DNA of 64,000 nucleotides from Spirirestis rafaelensis WJT71-NPBG6 (lineage in GTDB: Bacteria; Cyanobacteriota; Cyanobacteriia; Cyanobacteriales; Nostocaceae): the NCBI GenBank assembly GCA_019359015.1, contig JAHHID010000030.1, forward strand, positions 1 through 64,000, in the 5' to 3' direction. Of this stretch, positions 37,139 to 47,246 are shown in pieces. The position numbers and the translations under genes are program-made. Positions within the stretch are counted from its first letter, which is position 1. Each line of letters begins with the position of its first letter. The notes beneath the pieces are model-generated. The model saw nothing but the letters and a program-made list of their open reading frames with translations. It was not told where the DNA came from and ran no database searches.

Positions 37139-37473
37139 AAAAGTATATTTGGGTTAGGCAGTTGCCCTTAAACAATAACTGTTTTATCATTCCTTGTCCG
37201 TGATGCTAGCAAAGCTTTGTATCTAAATTGGGACATCGGAAAAAAATTTAGTCAGAATTAGACAAGAGAAGCATTTACACTCACTCATGAGCGCGATCGC
37301 TTGCTTCGATTGACGTTGCCTAACTGTTCTTAAAGAAGAAACGCTGTTTGGAATTTTCCTAAGAAAAACCCTTTACAGTGTACGGGCGATCGCGCTTGAC
37401 GATAAGATGTATATGCTCAAAACCACGTCGCCCTAAAGAGCGGATCGTAGCAACTGGTTAAGGACTTTTATCT
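37139..37473. other. Divergent promoter region of HdrB-like gene and acpP
   Basis: Gene-free stretch between two divergently transcribed genes, containing several HIP1-like octamers (gcgatcgc types near 37300 and 37390) but no recognised operator, repeat or terminator. Confidence 0.5.
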
Positions 37474-37728
37474 ATGAGTGAAGCGGACAGCATTTTTGAC
37501 AAGGTTAAGAAAATCGTCGTCGAGCAACTTAGTGTTGACGCTGGGACGGTAACACCACAATCGAATTTTGCCAACGATTTAGGGGCTGATTCCCTAGATA
37601 CAGTTGAACTGGTAATGGCTTTAGAAGAAGAATTTGATATTGAAATTCCTGATGAAGCCGCCGAAAAAATTACCACAGTTCAAGAAGCAGTAGACTACAT
37701 CAACAACAAAGTTGCCGCATCCGCCTAA
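37474..37728 (+). CDS. acpP: Acyl carrier protein
   Basis: An 84-residue acyl carrier protein of fatty acid synthesis. The phosphopantetheine site is serine 40 in [22 protein letters not shown], with typical acidic helices. It carries acyl chains between the FAS II enzymes. The fabF gene follows on the same strand, a standard arrangement, separated by two blocks of short tandem repeats. Confidence 0.97.
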   Translation: MSEADSIFDKVKKIVVEQLSVDAGTVTPQSNFANDLGADSLDTVELVMALEEEFDIEIPDEAAEKITTVQEAVDYINNKVAASA

Positions 37729-37734
37729 CTGGGG

Positions 37735-37876
37735 ACTGGTTGTACTGGTTGTACTGGTTGTACTGGTTGTACTGGGGACTGGGAAGTAAAAAAGAGATTA
37801 TTCACAATAAATTCATTTTTTCCTCCTTCCCTAATACCCAATCCCCAGTACCCAATCCCCAGTACCCAATCCCCAG
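37735..37876. repeat. Tandem repeats between acpP and fabF
   Basis: Directly after the acpP stop there are four contiguous copies of the nonamer actggttgt (37735-37770). Farther on, three exact copies of the 14-mer tacccaatccccag occupy 37835-37876. The 5' block begins 7 bases past the stop codon, so it will be in the acpP-fabF transcript if these are cotranscribed. Confidence 0.93.
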
Positions 37877-37917
37877 TCCCCCTTTTATGCAGCTTTCTCG
37901 CCACCCTAACTATCGTC

Positions 37918-39168
37918 ATGACAGATTTTATACGTAAGCGCGTTGTTGTAACTGGTGTTGGCGCGCTTACACCGATTGGTAAAACACCAGCCGAATATTG
38001 GGAAGGATTAATTAGCGGACGCAATGGCATCGACTACATCAGTTTATTTGATGCTACAAGCCATGATTGCCGCATTGCTGGTGAGGTGAAAGACTTCGAT
38101 CCACATGAATACATGGAGCGCAAAGAAGCCAAGCGCATGGATCGGTTTTCCCAATTTGGAGTTGCGGGTGCAAAACAGGCTCTAGCAGACGCTGGATTAG
38201 TCATCAATGACCTGAACGCAGAACAAGTGGGTGTAATCATCGGTTCCGGCGTTGGCGGCATTAAAGTCATGGAAGACCAGCAAACGATCTACCTCAACCG
38301 TGGTCCGGATCGCTGTAGTCCTTTCATGATTCCGATGATGATCGCCAATATGGCAGCGGGGTTGACAGCAATTCACACTGGTGCCAGGGGTCCCAATTCC
38401 TGCTCCGTCACTGCTTGTGCTGCCGGCTCAAATGCAATTGGAGATGCTTTTCGCCTGATTCAAAATGGATATGCCCAGGCGATGATTTGCGGCGGATGTG
38501 AAGCGGCAGTTACACCCTTGTCTCTAGCAGGATTTGCCGCATGTAAAGCCCTTTCGTGTCGGAATGATGACCCCGCACACGCAAGCCGTCCATTTGACCG
38601 CGATCGCAACGGATTTGTCATGGGTGAAGGTGCGGGAATTTTAATTTTAGAAGAGCTGCAACACGCCTTAAGTCGCAAAGCCCGTATTTATGCGGAAATT
38701 GTCGGCTACGGCATGACTTGTGATGCATACCATATCACTTCCCCCGTACCCGGTGGCGAAGGAGCCGCCAGAGCCATGCAACTGGCATTGAAAGACGGCG
38801 GAATAACTCCAGAAATGGTAAGTTACATCAACGCTCACGGCACCAGCACCCCAGCAAACGATTCGACAGAAACCGCCGCGATGAAAAAAGCTTTGGGGGA
38901 ACACGCTTATAAAATAGCAATCAGTTCCACCAAATCCATGACCGGTCATTTGTTAGGCGGTTCTGGAGGCATTGAAGCCGTGGCAACAGTACTGGCGATC
39001 GCTAACGATAAAATTCCCCCGACAATTAATCTAGAAAACCCAGATCCAGAGTGTGACCTGGATTATGTTCCCAACACAAGCCGCAATTTGAATGTCGAGG
39101 TGGCACTTTCCAATTCTTTTGGGTTTGGCGGGCACAATGTCACGCTAGCCTTTAAGAAGTACCGCTAA
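37918..39168 (+). CDS. fabF: 3-oxoacyl-ACP synthase II
   Basis: A 416-residue FabF. The catalytic triad is cysteine 167 (SVTACAAG), histidine 307 (INAHGTST) and histidine 344 (TGHLLGGSGG). It extends acyl-ACP with malonyl-ACP, and FabF is the isoform needed for long unsaturated chains and temperature adaptation. The GFGGHNVTLAF end is typical. It follows acpP on the same strand. Confidence 0.97.
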   Translation: MTDFIRKRVVVTGVGALTPIGKTPAEYWEGLISGRNGIDYISLFDATSHDCRIAGEVKDFDPHEYMERKEAKRMDRFSQFGVAGAKQALADAGLVINDLNAEQVGVIIGSGVGGIKVMEDQQTIYLNRGPDRCSPFMIPMMIANMAAGLTAIHTGARGPNSCSVTACAAGSNAIGDAFRLIQNGYAQAMICGGCEAAVTPLSLAGFAACKALSCRNDDPAHASRPFDRDRNGFVMGEGAGILILEELQHALSRKARIYAEIVGYGMTCDAYHITSPVPGGEGAARAMQLALKDGGITPEMVSYINAHGTSTPANDSTETAAMKKALGEHAYKIAISSTKSMTGHLLGGSGGIEAVATVLAIANDKIPPTINLENPDPECDLDYVPNTSRNLNVEVALSNSFGFGGHNVTLAFKKYR

Positions 39169-39423
39169 GATCCAAAATCTGCCGCTGGTCGGATCTCTTG
39201 ATACAAGTGAGCGAAATGTATCAGAAATGTCATTCTGCTTTAATTTAAGAGTTCAGCATGACCAGATTATTTGCTTGATTAATCACTCTAATTCAAGAGA
39301 TCCCGCTTGTCTGTCGTCAACAGGCAATGGGATGATGAGGATACTGCTTGGGGTGATAATCCAAAACAACCCCAGTAATGATTAGCTTAAAGAGTGCTAA
39401 ACCGTCGTTAAATATAAGAGATT

Positions 39424-41436
39424 ATGGCTGTTGCAACCCAATCCCTCGAAGAACTTTGTATTAACTCGATTCGCTTTTTGGCTATTGACGCCGTAGAAAA
39501 AGCTAAATCGGGACACCCAGGACTACCAATGGGTGCTGCGCCAATGGCGTTTGTGCTGTGGGACCGCTTTATGCGGTTTAACCCAAAAAATCCTAAGTGG
39601 TTCAACCGCGATCGCTTTGTATTGTCTGCCGGTCACGGTTCGATGTTGCTGTATGCCCTACTACACCTGACAGGCTTTGACAGCGTAAGTATTGAAGACA
39701 TCAAGCAGTTCCGTCAGTGGGAATCTAAAACCCCCGGACACCCGGAAAACTTCATGACCGAGGGTGTAGAAGTTACTACCGGACCATTGGGACAAGGAAT
39801 TGCCAATGCTGTCGGTTTAGCAATAGCAGAAGCACACCTAGCCGCTAAATTCAACAAACCCGATGCCAAGATTGTTGACCACTACACCTACGTAATTTTA
39901 GGTGACGGTTGCAACATGGAAGGCATTTCCGGTGAAGCTTGTTCTTTCGCAGGACACTTGGGATTAGGCAAACTCATCGCTCTGTACGACGACAACCACA
40001 TCTCCATCGATGGTTCTACAGATGTAGCATTCACCGAAGATGTTTCCAAGCGCTTTGAAGCATACGGCTGGCACGTTTTGCATGTTAAAGATGGCAATAC
40101 GGATTTAGCCGCAATTGAAAAGGCGATCGCCGAAGCTAAATCTGTCACCGACAAGCCAACCATGATTAAGGTGACAACCACCATCGGTTACGGTTCCCCC
40201 AACAAACAAAACACCGCAGGCATTCACGGTGCAGCCTTGGGTGGCGATGAAATCGCCCTAACCCGGAATAACTTAGAGTGGACATATGAGCCTTTTGTAG
40301 TCCCAGAAGATGCCAAAAATCACATGGGTAAAGCCGTTGAGCGCGGTGCTAACTACGAAGCTGAGTGGAATAAGACCTTTGGCGACTACAAAGCCAAATA
40401 TGCCGAAGAAGCGGCTGTATTTGAACGTTACATCACCGGCAAACTTCCCGACGGTTGGGACAACGTACTACCTACCTACACCCCCGAAGATAAAGGATTG
40501 CCCACCCGCAAACACTCAGAAAACTGCCTCAACAAACTAGCAAAAGTTTTACCTGAGTTAATTGGTGGTTCGGCTGACTTAACCCACTCCAACCTGACTG
40601 AAATCAAAGGCACCGGCGACTTTCAAAAAGGGCAATACCAAAACCCCAACATCCACTTTGGCGTGCGCGAACACGCTATGGGCGCAATCTGTAACGGTAT
40701 AGCGCTGCATCAATCGGGATTAATTCCTTATGGTGCTACCTTTTTGATTTTCACAGATTACATGCGTGCTGCCATCCGCTTATCTGCCCTGTCTCAAGCG
40801 GGTTCGATTTGGGTGATGACTCACGACTCGATTGGACAAGGTGAAGACGGTCCAACGCACCAACCGATTGAAACTCTAGCTTCTTTGAGAGCGATTCCTA
40901 ACTTAACAGTCATTCGTCCCGCAGACGGAAACGAATCTTCTGGCGCTTACAAAGTAGCGATCGAGAAGTCGAAGCAAAACGCTCCCACTTTGTTAGCGTT
41001 CACCCGTCAAAATGTCCCCAACTTAGCAGGTACATCAATTGATGGCGTAACAAAGGGTGCATACACAGTGGTAGATTCTGAGGGTACACCAGAGTTAATC
41101 CTGATTGGTACTGGTTCAGAATTGAGCCTCTGCGTCACCGCAGCTGAGAAACTCACCAGCGAAGGCAAGAAAGTTCGTGTAGTCTCGATGCCTTCTTGGG
41201 AACTGTTTGAAGCACAGGATGCGGCTTATAAAGAGTCTATTCTGCCTAAAGCTGTCACCAAGCGTGTGTCTGTAGAAGCTGCCGCTAGTTTCGGCTGGCA
41301 CAAGTATGTCGGCACCGAAGGCGATTGTGTTAGCATTGATCGCTTTGGTGCTTCCGCTCCAGGTGGCGTTTGTTTGGAGAAGTTTGGCTTTAGCGTTGAG
41401 AATGTGTTAGCAACAGCTAAGAAAGTTTTGGGTTAA
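39424..41436 (+). CDS. tkt: Transketolase
   Basis: A 670-residue transketolase, thiamine-diphosphate dependent, transferring two-carbon units in the Calvin cycle and the pentose phosphate pathway. Signature blocks include [21 protein letters not shown], the thiamine-diphosphate motif [12 protein letters not shown], and the second-domain [16 protein letters not shown]. The gene is separate from acpP-fabF by about 255 bases and is followed by a terminator. Confidence 0.98.
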   Translation: MAVATQSLEELCINSIRFLAIDAVEKAKSGHPGLPMGAAPMAFVLWDRFMRFNPKNPKWFNRDRFVLSAGHGSMLLYALLHLTGFDSVSIEDIKQFRQWESKTPGHPENFMTEGVEVTTGPLGQGIANAVGLAIAEAHLAAKFNKPDAKIVDHYTYVILGDGCNMEGISGEACSFAGHLGLGKLIALYDDNHISIDGSTDVAFTEDVSKRFEAYGWHVLHVKDGNTDLAAIEKAIAEAKSVTDKPTMIKVTTTIGYGSPNKQNTAGIHGAALGGDEIALTRNNLEWTYEPFVVPEDAKNHMGKAVERGANYEAEWNKTFGDYKAKYAEEAAVFERYITGKLPDGWDNVLPTYTPEDKGLPTRKHSENCLNKLAKVLPELIGGSADLTHSNLTEIKGTGDFQKGQYQNPNIHFGVREHAMGAICNGIALHQSGLIPYGATFLIFTDYMRAAIRLSALSQAGSIWVMTHDSIGQGEDGPTHQPIETLASLRAIPNLTVIRPADGNESSGAYKVAIEKSKQNAPTLLAFTRQNVPNLAGTSIDGVTKGAYTVVDSEGTPELILIGTGSELSLCVTAAEKLTSEGKKVRVVSMPSWELFEAQDAAYKESILPKAVTKRVSVEAAASFGWHKYVGTEGDCVSIDRFGASAPGGVCLEKFGFSVENVLATAKKVLG

Positions 41437-41458
41437 TTAGCAATAGATTAATCTCGTT

Positions 41459-41495
41459 TTTTAAGGGGTGGGCATCTTGTCCGCCCTTTTTTTTA
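41459..41495 (+). terminator. Terminator of transketolase
   Basis: The segment aaggggtgggc, loop atcttgt, ccgccctttttttt forms an imperfect stem followed by a long T-run, just past the transketolase stop codon. Confidence 0.8.
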
Positions 41496-41562
41496 ACGCA
41501 GAGGAGCGCTGAGGTTTACGCGGAGGGACGCTGAGGGAGATTAATTATAATTGGGGTAATTA

Positions 41563-41859
41563 ATGAAGAATTGGGAGGAAGTTATGCAGGAAGTTTCTAG
41601 CGATAGAGCTGCACTTCTAGCCCGGATATCAAAAATCGTAGAACATTTAATGCAAAAGGATAGTAGCTATCAGTATTACCTAGATAAAGATAAAGCAATT
41701 CAAATGATATTTAAATACTATTCCGAGAAAGTTTCTATAGAGAAACTCAAAGCTATGTCTGATTTAAAATTAACAGGCTTTGTTGAGGGAGATATGATGA
41801 CTCTGCTATTGATTGAAGGAGAAGCTGATATAAACCTGAAAGCGATGCACTATATTTAG
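41563..41859 (+). CDS. Hypothetical helical protein
   Basis: A 98-residue soluble protein predicted to be helical (EVMQEVSSDRAALLARISKIVEHLMQKD, then KAIQMIFKYYSEKVSIEKLKAM). No family is recognised. It is 157 bases upstream of the AAA+ ATPase gene, with the LexA-like box between them, so it is probably not part of that transcript unit. A relation to the ATPase-protease pair cannot be excluded on location alone. Confidence 0.6.
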   Translation: MKNWEEVMQEVSSDRAALLARISKIVEHLMQKDSSYQYYLDKDKAIQMIFKYYSEKVSIEKLKAMSDLKLTGFVEGDMMTLLLIEGEADINLKAMHYI

Positions 41860-41963
41860 ATATGGTAAATTCCTGAGCAAGAGAGCAATTAATATTTTAT
41901 ATAACTTAATGTAATGATTAATTATATGGTAATCGCGTTATAATCTTTAATACACCAAAAAAT

Positions 41964-41977
41964 AGTACAAAAGTACT
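41964..41977 (+). promoter_or_regulatory. Candidate LexA (SOS) box before the AAA+/subtilase pair
   Basis: The 14-mer agtacaaaagtact fits at all positions the Anabaena LexA consensus RGTACNNNDGTWCB, which I recall from the literature. It lies 39 bases before the ATG of the AAA+ ATPase gene. It is also a near-perfect palindrome, as expected for a dimeric repressor. The match is seen; regulation by LexA is inferred. In some cyanobacteria LexA regulates other processes than repair. Confidence 0.55.
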
Positions 41978-42015
41978 ATAAAAATCAAAAATTACTATTT
42001 ATACTGAGAGGCAGT

Positions 42016-43017
42016 ATGAAAGGAGAGCTTCTCAAGAGATTTTTTAGGGCGATCGCTAGTTCAGATCAAGAGGCGATTGATAAGCTTACATACTTAGTGA
42101 TTGAGGAAGAGCGTAGTAAGGGACACACGCTCTTAGCTGACCAGTTAGAGAATATCACTAAAAAGAGCCAGAAACAGAAGTCTACCGACATTAGCAAACC
42201 AGCTTCCTCAGTCCCAGAAAACTTACAGGCTTTAACTGAATTATCAACGAGTAAGCGATTCAATCTTCCCCTAGTAACTATCATACCGAGGGATAATCTG
42301 CGGCATCACATGGTGTTGCCTGAAAATATTGAGAAACGTTTCCGCCGAATTGAGCGCGAGTATGCAGCAAGAGATAGGCTTGCTCATCATGGATTGCGCT
42401 ACAGACAAAAAATTCTTCTTTATGGTCCCCCTGGCTGTGGAAAAACGCTAGGAGCAGAGCGTTTAGCTTGGAATACAGGTTTACCACTTCTGAAAGTTCG
42501 CTTTGATGCAATGGTATCGTCTTTTTTAGGCGAAACTGCAAGCAATTTGAGACTTGTATTTGAGGATGCTTCAAAAAATCCATGTTTGTTATTTATTGAT
42601 GAATGTGACTCAATTGCCAAATCACGAGAAGATTCTCAAGAAGTAGGAGAAATTAAGCGAGTAGTTAATACATTTCTCCAAATATTAGATGAATATCAAC
42701 CGTCTTCAGGGCTTTTGGTAGCAGCAACGAACCTAAATAAATCTCTAGATACTGCCCTTTGGAGGAGATTTGATGACTTAATTGCAGTACCCAAACCCGG
42801 AGAACAAGAGCTAGAATTTATACTAAAGGAAACACTATCTGCAATTGAAGTGGGATCTATCAACTGGTCAAAGATCATTGAGCAGATGAGAGGTTTTTCT
42901 GCGGCTCAAGCTGTGAGGGTTGCACAGGATGCAGCTAAACGAGCAATCCTTGAACGAGAGGAGCTAGTCATTCACGAACACTTAGAAGAAGCGATTGCAG
43001 AAATCAAAGTTTCTTAG
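42016..43017 (+). CDS. AAA+ ATPase, IetA-like, partner of subtilase
   Basis: A 333-residue single-module AAA+ ATPase. An N-terminal helical region (1-80) precedes the ATPase core: Walker A GPPGCGKT at 137-144, Walker B LLFIDECD at 191-198, sensor 1 AATN at 236-239 and arginine finger WRRFD at 249-253. The C terminus (about 280-333) is a helical lid with FSAAQAVRVAQDAAKRAI. This is the ATPase of an ATPase-subtilase pair, the composition of the IetAS antiphage system. The next gene starts 28 bases downstream. Assignment to IetAS is by gene pairing and domain content, not by a database match. Confidence 0.82.
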   Translation: MKGELLKRFFRAIASSDQEAIDKLTYLVIEEERSKGHTLLADQLENITKKSQKQKSTDISKPASSVPENLQALTELSTSKRFNLPLVTIIPRDNLRHHMVLPENIEKRFRRIEREYAARDRLAHHGLRYRQKILLYGPPGCGKTLGAERLAWNTGLPLLKVRFDAMVSSFLGETASNLRLVFEDASKNPCLLFIDECDSIAKSREDSQEVGEIKRVVNTFLQILDEYQPSSGLLVAATNLNKSLDTALWRRFDDLIAVPKPGEQELEFILKETLSAIEVGSINWSKIIEQMRGFSAAQAVRVAQDAAKRAILEREELVIHEHLEEAIAEIKVS

Positions 43018-43045
43018 TATTAATTTTTGGTGTCTGGATAAATAA

Positions 43046-45664
43046 ATGGTTGAAAGTTCTCAGGGTTTTCCACATATCCGTCTTAGGCTGACAACAGAAG
43101 GACGTGCTGTACCAGCAGGAGGAGGAGGAGGAAAAAAGAATCCCATAACACTCGTTAATCTGGGTAATCGTCAGGGACATGGAGGTAAACTCAAACGTTC
43201 GGTTGACTCCTTGATTTTTGATTGGCAAGAAACGCAAGAAGAAAGAGAGCAAGAAGGGAAGCCGCCACTTAAATCTCGACGCATCATCTTACAGATTGAC
43301 CCTGGTTCTTTTAATCCAGATGGTTTAAAAGCATATGGCATTGAATTGATTGCTGATACAGAAGATGGATACATTATTGGTGCATCAGCAGATTTAGAAC
43401 TTAGTGAACTCCAAAAAAAGATAGAAAAATTTATTAATGAACAGTATGGTGGCAATACAGTAGCCCAAATATGGGACATAATAGATGGTCAAAAAAAGCC
43501 AGAATTGATTCTTTCTCCAAATTTATATATTGAGTTGTATGAGAACTGGCTACCTATAAAAGAAGAACAAATATATACTGTTGATGTAGGTGTAGCCTGT
43601 GTAGGTACTGAAACAAAACTGCCTAACTATCCAAAACGACAACCTCATGATAGTAATGAAAATTTTACCAAAAAGGTTAATAATTGGATTCCTAAACGTC
43701 AGTTAACAGAGGGAGAATGGGAGAAAATATCATGGGAAAGGCAAGATGAATTTGAGGAGCTTATTAAATTTTATAAAGGTAGTATTATCAAAGGTTTTCA
43801 AGATGAAGGGGGTGAACTTGGTACAGTTCGTTTACCCGATAGTTTTTCGTGTCGAATTCAAATTATAGGAAAAGGCTTAAAAGATTTAGTTGAAAATTTT
43901 CCTTACATTTTTGAAATTAGTGAGCCAGATCAATTTTTTGAAATGCTTAATCAGGAAGGATTACCTGATTCTATGACTCCAGTTTTTCAACTGGAACCAC
44001 CAGAGTCTAATGCTCCTAAAGTATGCATTATAGACAGCGGAATTCAAGAAATGCATTCTTTGTTAAAGGTAGCAATTGATTCACAAAACTCAACTTGTTG
44101 GGTTCCTGGTGAAACTGGTAGAACTCCTGATTATGTAAAAAATGGTGGACATGGAACGAGGGTAGCTGGTGCATTACTTTATCCGAGTAAAATACCTCGT
44201 AGTGGTAGGGAAAAAGCTATTTGCTGGGTACAAAATGCTAGACTCCTTGATGCTAATTGCTACCTACCTATTCAAGTATTTCCACCTCAGTTATTAGAAG
44301 ATATCGTGGGGTTTTATCATGATTTAACATTAACCAGAATTTTTAATCACTCTATAACTGGTCAAGCTCCATGCCTTACTAGATATATGAGTGCATGGGC
44401 ATCAGCTATTGATAATTTAACATGGCAAAAAGATATTCTTGTAATTGTAGCAGCAGGTAATTTGCCTAGAGTTCCCTATCCTGAGAAACCTGTTACAAGA
44501 TTATCTATTACCGAGCATCTTTCAGCAAATAGACTATACCCAGATTATTTGTTAGAAGATTCATGTAGAATAGCTAACCCTGCACAAAGTTTCCAAGCTT
44601 TAACAGTTGGTTCTATTGCTTCAAATTCTTATAATTCACTACCTTATTCTTCCATTGCACAAAAAGATCAACCCTCTTCTTTTTCATGTTCTGGGTTAGG
44701 AATTTGGAATACTATCAAGCCAGAAGTAGTTGAGTATGGTGGAGATTTAGTGAAAGATGAAAGTACACCACCAAATATTACTTCCTCTAAAGATGTTTGT
44801 CCCGAATTAGTCAGGTCAACTTTGTATGGTGGCCCGGCAGTTGCTGCTGACAATATTGGTACATCATTTGCAGCACCAAAAGTAAGTCATATTGCTGCGC
44901 GTCTAGCTGCTGAGTTACCAAGTGAAAGTTGCCTTCTTTATCGTGCATTAATAGTACAATCAGCCAGATGGCCAGAATGGGCAATGGCAGATAATGTAAA
45001 TAAATTGCACGTTATTCGTCAAATTGGTTACGGACTTGCCAATGTTGATCGTGCTTTGGGTAATTCTCCCAATCGAATCACTTTGATGACAACAGGAGAA
45101 CGCCGTATTGTAGCTAAACAAGCTCATGTTTACCAAGTAAAACTTCCAGAACAATTACGTTCTCAAGGGGAATCGCTGGAGATTCTCTTAGAAGTTACTC
45201 TGTCATACAAAGCACAACCGCGTCGAACCCGCAGGAATCGGCGAAAATATCTTTCAACTTGGCTTGATTGGGAATGTAGTAAGAAAGGAGAAGATCCACA
45301 AAGTTTTCTGAACAGGGTTTTGAAGGAGCATGATGCTCCAGAAGATGCTGAAAAGGGGGATAAAGGCTTCCAATGGACTCTTGGTAAAAGATCAAAAAAC
45401 CACGGGAAAATTGAGGGCGTTTCTAGAAGTGCAGGAACCCTTCAGAAGGATTGGACAGCTGTAAATTCATTTGAACTCACAGAAGCATTCTCTATTGCAG
45501 TAGTTGGACACGAAGGTTGGAACAATGATCCAGAAGCTAGTGTTCCATACTCTCTAGTTGTTAGCTTTGAAGCGATACAAGCTGATATTCCAATTTATGC
45601 GTCAATTGTCGAGGCTCAAGTTGAAACAGAAGTTCAGGCTGAGGTAGAGATTCAATCTCTATAG
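43046..45664 (+). CDS. Subtilisin-like S8 protease, IetS-like
   Basis: An 872-residue protease. The N-terminal 300 residues hold no motif I know (glycine-rich PAGGGGGKKN near 23-32). The S8 domain has the triad aspartate 330 (CIIDSGIQ), histidine 369 (NGGHGTRVAG) and serine 607 (GTSFAAPKVSHIAARLA), with oxyanion asparagine 472 (VAAGN). The long gap between H and S contains inserts, and a 200-residue C-terminal beta-rich region follows. No signal peptide is visible, so it acts in the cytoplasm, which is unusual for a subtilisin and fits an intracellular defence protease. It follows the AAA+ gene by 28 bases. Confidence 0.85.
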   Translation: MVESSQGFPHIRLRLTTEGRAVPAGGGGGKKNPITLVNLGNRQGHGGKLKRSVDSLIFDWQETQEEREQEGKPPLKSRRIILQIDPGSFNPDGLKAYGIELIADTEDGYIIGASADLELSELQKKIEKFINEQYGGNTVAQIWDIIDGQKKPELILSPNLYIELYENWLPIKEEQIYTVDVGVACVGTETKLPNYPKRQPHDSNENFTKKVNNWIPKRQLTEGEWEKISWERQDEFEELIKFYKGSIIKGFQDEGGELGTVRLPDSFSCRIQIIGKGLKDLVENFPYIFEISEPDQFFEMLNQEGLPDSMTPVFQLEPPESNAPKVCIIDSGIQEMHSLLKVAIDSQNSTCWVPGETGRTPDYVKNGGHGTRVAGALLYPSKIPRSGREKAICWVQNARLLDANCYLPIQVFPPQLLEDIVGFYHDLTLTRIFNHSITGQAPCLTRYMSAWASAIDNLTWQKDILVIVAAGNLPRVPYPEKPVTRLSITEHLSANRLYPDYLLEDSCRIANPAQSFQALTVGSIASNSYNSLPYSSIAQKDQPSSFSCSGLGIWNTIKPEVVEYGGDLVKDESTPPNITSSKDVCPELVRSTLYGGPAVAADNIGTSFAAPKVSHIAARLAAELPSESCLLYRALIVQSARWPEWAMADNVNKLHVIRQIGYGLANVDRALGNSPNRITLMTTGERRIVAKQAHVYQVKLPEQLRSQGESLEILLEVTLSYKAQPRRTRRNRRKYLSTWLDWECSKKGEDPQSFLNRVLKEHDAPEDAEKGDKGFQWTLGKRSKNHGKIEGVSRSAGTLQKDWTAVNSFELTEAFSIAVVGHEGWNNDPEASVPYSLVVSFEAIQADIPIYASIVEAQVETEVQAEVEIQSL

Positions 45665-45732
45665 TGGCTCGCTATGAGCGATCGCCTGCGAATAAACGCG
45701 GGCATTATCCCATAGAATCGAGGGGTGTATAG

Positions 45733-45879
45733 TTGGGAATTTGGCAAGGTCGCTATCAAAATGTAGAATTACCCTGGTTGCGCTGGTGGGATAATCAGGG
45801 AAATCCGCTGCTGACAGCATGGGAACGATCGCAACGCTTGGCAGCTAAGTTAACAGAATTGGGCGTTAACACGCTATGA
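45733..45879 (+). pseudogene. C-terminal fragment of an Uma2 family nuclease
   Basis: A 48-codon frame reads LGIWQGRYQNVELPWLRWWD, then NQGNPLLTAWERSQRLAAKL and TELGVNTL, ending in TGA. This is the standard tail of cyanobacterial Uma2 (PF05685) restriction-endonuclease-fold proteins, where the WLRWWD block precedes a charged helix. The preceding codon is a stop (TAG) and the nuclease core is missing, so it is a truncated remnant. Confidence 0.75.
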
Positions 45880-46097
45880 GTTAGTATGATTCTTATCGGG
45901 CGGAAACTAAACGCCTGGTTTACACAATAATTAAACAAGTCAAACAAAGCTCGTGACTTGTAGAGGCGATCGCGTTAGGATCTTGTCACGCTTTTCTGTT
46001 AAAACAAGGAAAGCACAGTTGCGAGTCAGTCCAACCACATAACATAAAAATCCGCTATCTTTCTCAGTAGCCAATAACGGCTAAAAAATGTAAAAAT

Positions 46098-46111
46098 AGT
46101 ATATCTGTTCT
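46098..46111 (+). promoter_or_regulatory. Candidate LexA (SOS) box before recA
   Basis: The 14-mer agtatatctgttct matches the recalled LexA consensus RGTACNNNDGTWCB at all but one defined position (t instead of c at position 5). It lies 51 bases before the recA ATG, a usual location for SOS control. The half-site gttct and its complement give partial dyad symmetry. Confidence 0.45.
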
Positions 46112-46162
46112 ACTGGTTTCCAATTTAGACTCCTTAAATCCATATATTATTTAGAGGCAGGA

Positions 46163-47239
46163 ATGGCTACTAACACCACTGATAATGCAGGGAAGCAAAA
46201 AGCCCTCAGCATGGTACTCACCCAAATTGAGCGTAGCTTTGGTAAAGGAGCAATCATGCGCCTGGGCGATGCTACCCGGATGCGTGTGGAAACGATTTCC
46301 AGTGGAGCGCTCACCCTGGATCTAGCATTGGGCGGCGGTTTACCCAAGGGGCGGGTAATTGAGATTTACGGACCAGAAAGTTCTGGTAAGACAACGGTAG
46401 CCCTACACGCAGTCGCCGAAGTGCAAAAAGAAGGCGGTATCGCTGCTTATGTTGATGCAGAACACGCCCTTGATCCTACCTATGCTGCGGCATTGGGTGT
46501 TGATATTGACAACTTGCTGATTTCTCAACCTGATACCGGAGAATCTGCCTTAGAAATTGTCGATCAACTCGTCCGTTCTGCTGCGGTTGACATTGTAGTT
46601 ATCGACTCAGTAGCAGCATTGGTTCCCCGCGCTGAAATTGAAGGCGAAATGGGAGATACTCACGTTGGTCTTCAAGCGAGATTGATGAGCCAAGCTCTAC
46701 GTAAAATTACTGGAAACATCGGGAAATCTGGTTGCACAGTAATTTTTATTAACCAGTTGCGGCAAAAAATCGGCGTCACCTACGGTAGCCCAGAAACTAC
46801 CACTGGCGGTAATGCCTTAAAGTTTTACGCTTCCGTGCGTTTGGATATTCGCCGAATTCAAACCTTGAAAAAAGGCACAGAGGAATTTGGCAACCGTGTC
46901 AAAGTCAAAGTTGCGAAAAACAAAGTAGCGCCGCCTTTTAGAATCGCGGAATTTGACATTATTTTTGGTAAAGGCGTTTCTACCCTAGGTTGTATTGTTG
47001 ACTTGGCTGAAGAAACTGGTGTCTTGGTTCGCAAGGGAGCATGGTATAGCTACAACGGTGACAACATCTCTCAAGGTCGAGACAACGCCATTAAGTACCT
47101 AGAAGAAAAGCCAGAATTTGCTCAACAAATTAAGCAGCAGGTTCGTGAAAAGCTAGACATGGGGGCTGTGGTTTCGGCTAATTCTGTGAAGAAGACAGAC
47201 GAAGACGTAGAGGATGAAATCGAAGAATTAGAAGAATAA
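46163..47239 (+). CDS. recA: Recombinase RecA
   Basis: RecA, 358 residues. It forms ATP-dependent filaments on single-stranded DNA for homologous recombination and activates LexA cleavage. Motifs are Walker [10 protein letters not shown] near residue 72, the MAW-type loop [16 protein letters not shown], Walker [10 protein letters not shown] and the DNA-binding loop around [21 protein letters not shown]. The C terminus is acidic ([13 protein letters not shown]). A LexA-like box lies upstream. The ATG at 46163 follows a gaggcagg ribosome binding site. Confidence 0.98.
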   Translation: MATNTTDNAGKQKALSMVLTQIERSFGKGAIMRLGDATRMRVETISSGALTLDLALGGGLPKGRVIEIYGPESSGKTTVALHAVAEVQKEGGIAAYVDAEHALDPTYAAALGVDIDNLLISQPDTGESALEIVDQLVRSAAVDIVVIDSVAALVPRAEIEGEMGDTHVGLQARLMSQALRKITGNIGKSGCTVIFINQLRQKIGVTYGSPETTTGGNALKFYASVRLDIRRIQTLKKGTEEFGNRVKVKVAKNKVAPPFRIAEFDIIFGKGVSTLGCIVDLAEETGVLVRKGAWYSYNGDNISQGRDNAIKYLEEKPEFAQQIKQQVREKLDMGAVVSANSVKKTDEDVEDEIEELEE

Positions 47240-47246
47240 CACTTAC

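Larger units (their letters stand above)
45665..46162. other. Intergenic region between the subtilase gene and recA
   Basis: Besides the Uma2-like remnant (45733-45879) and the LexA-like box (46098-46111), no gene is seen. The part next to recA is AT-rich and contains a short poly-A/T promoter-like region that I cannot resolve into a defined promoter. Confidence 0.5.
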
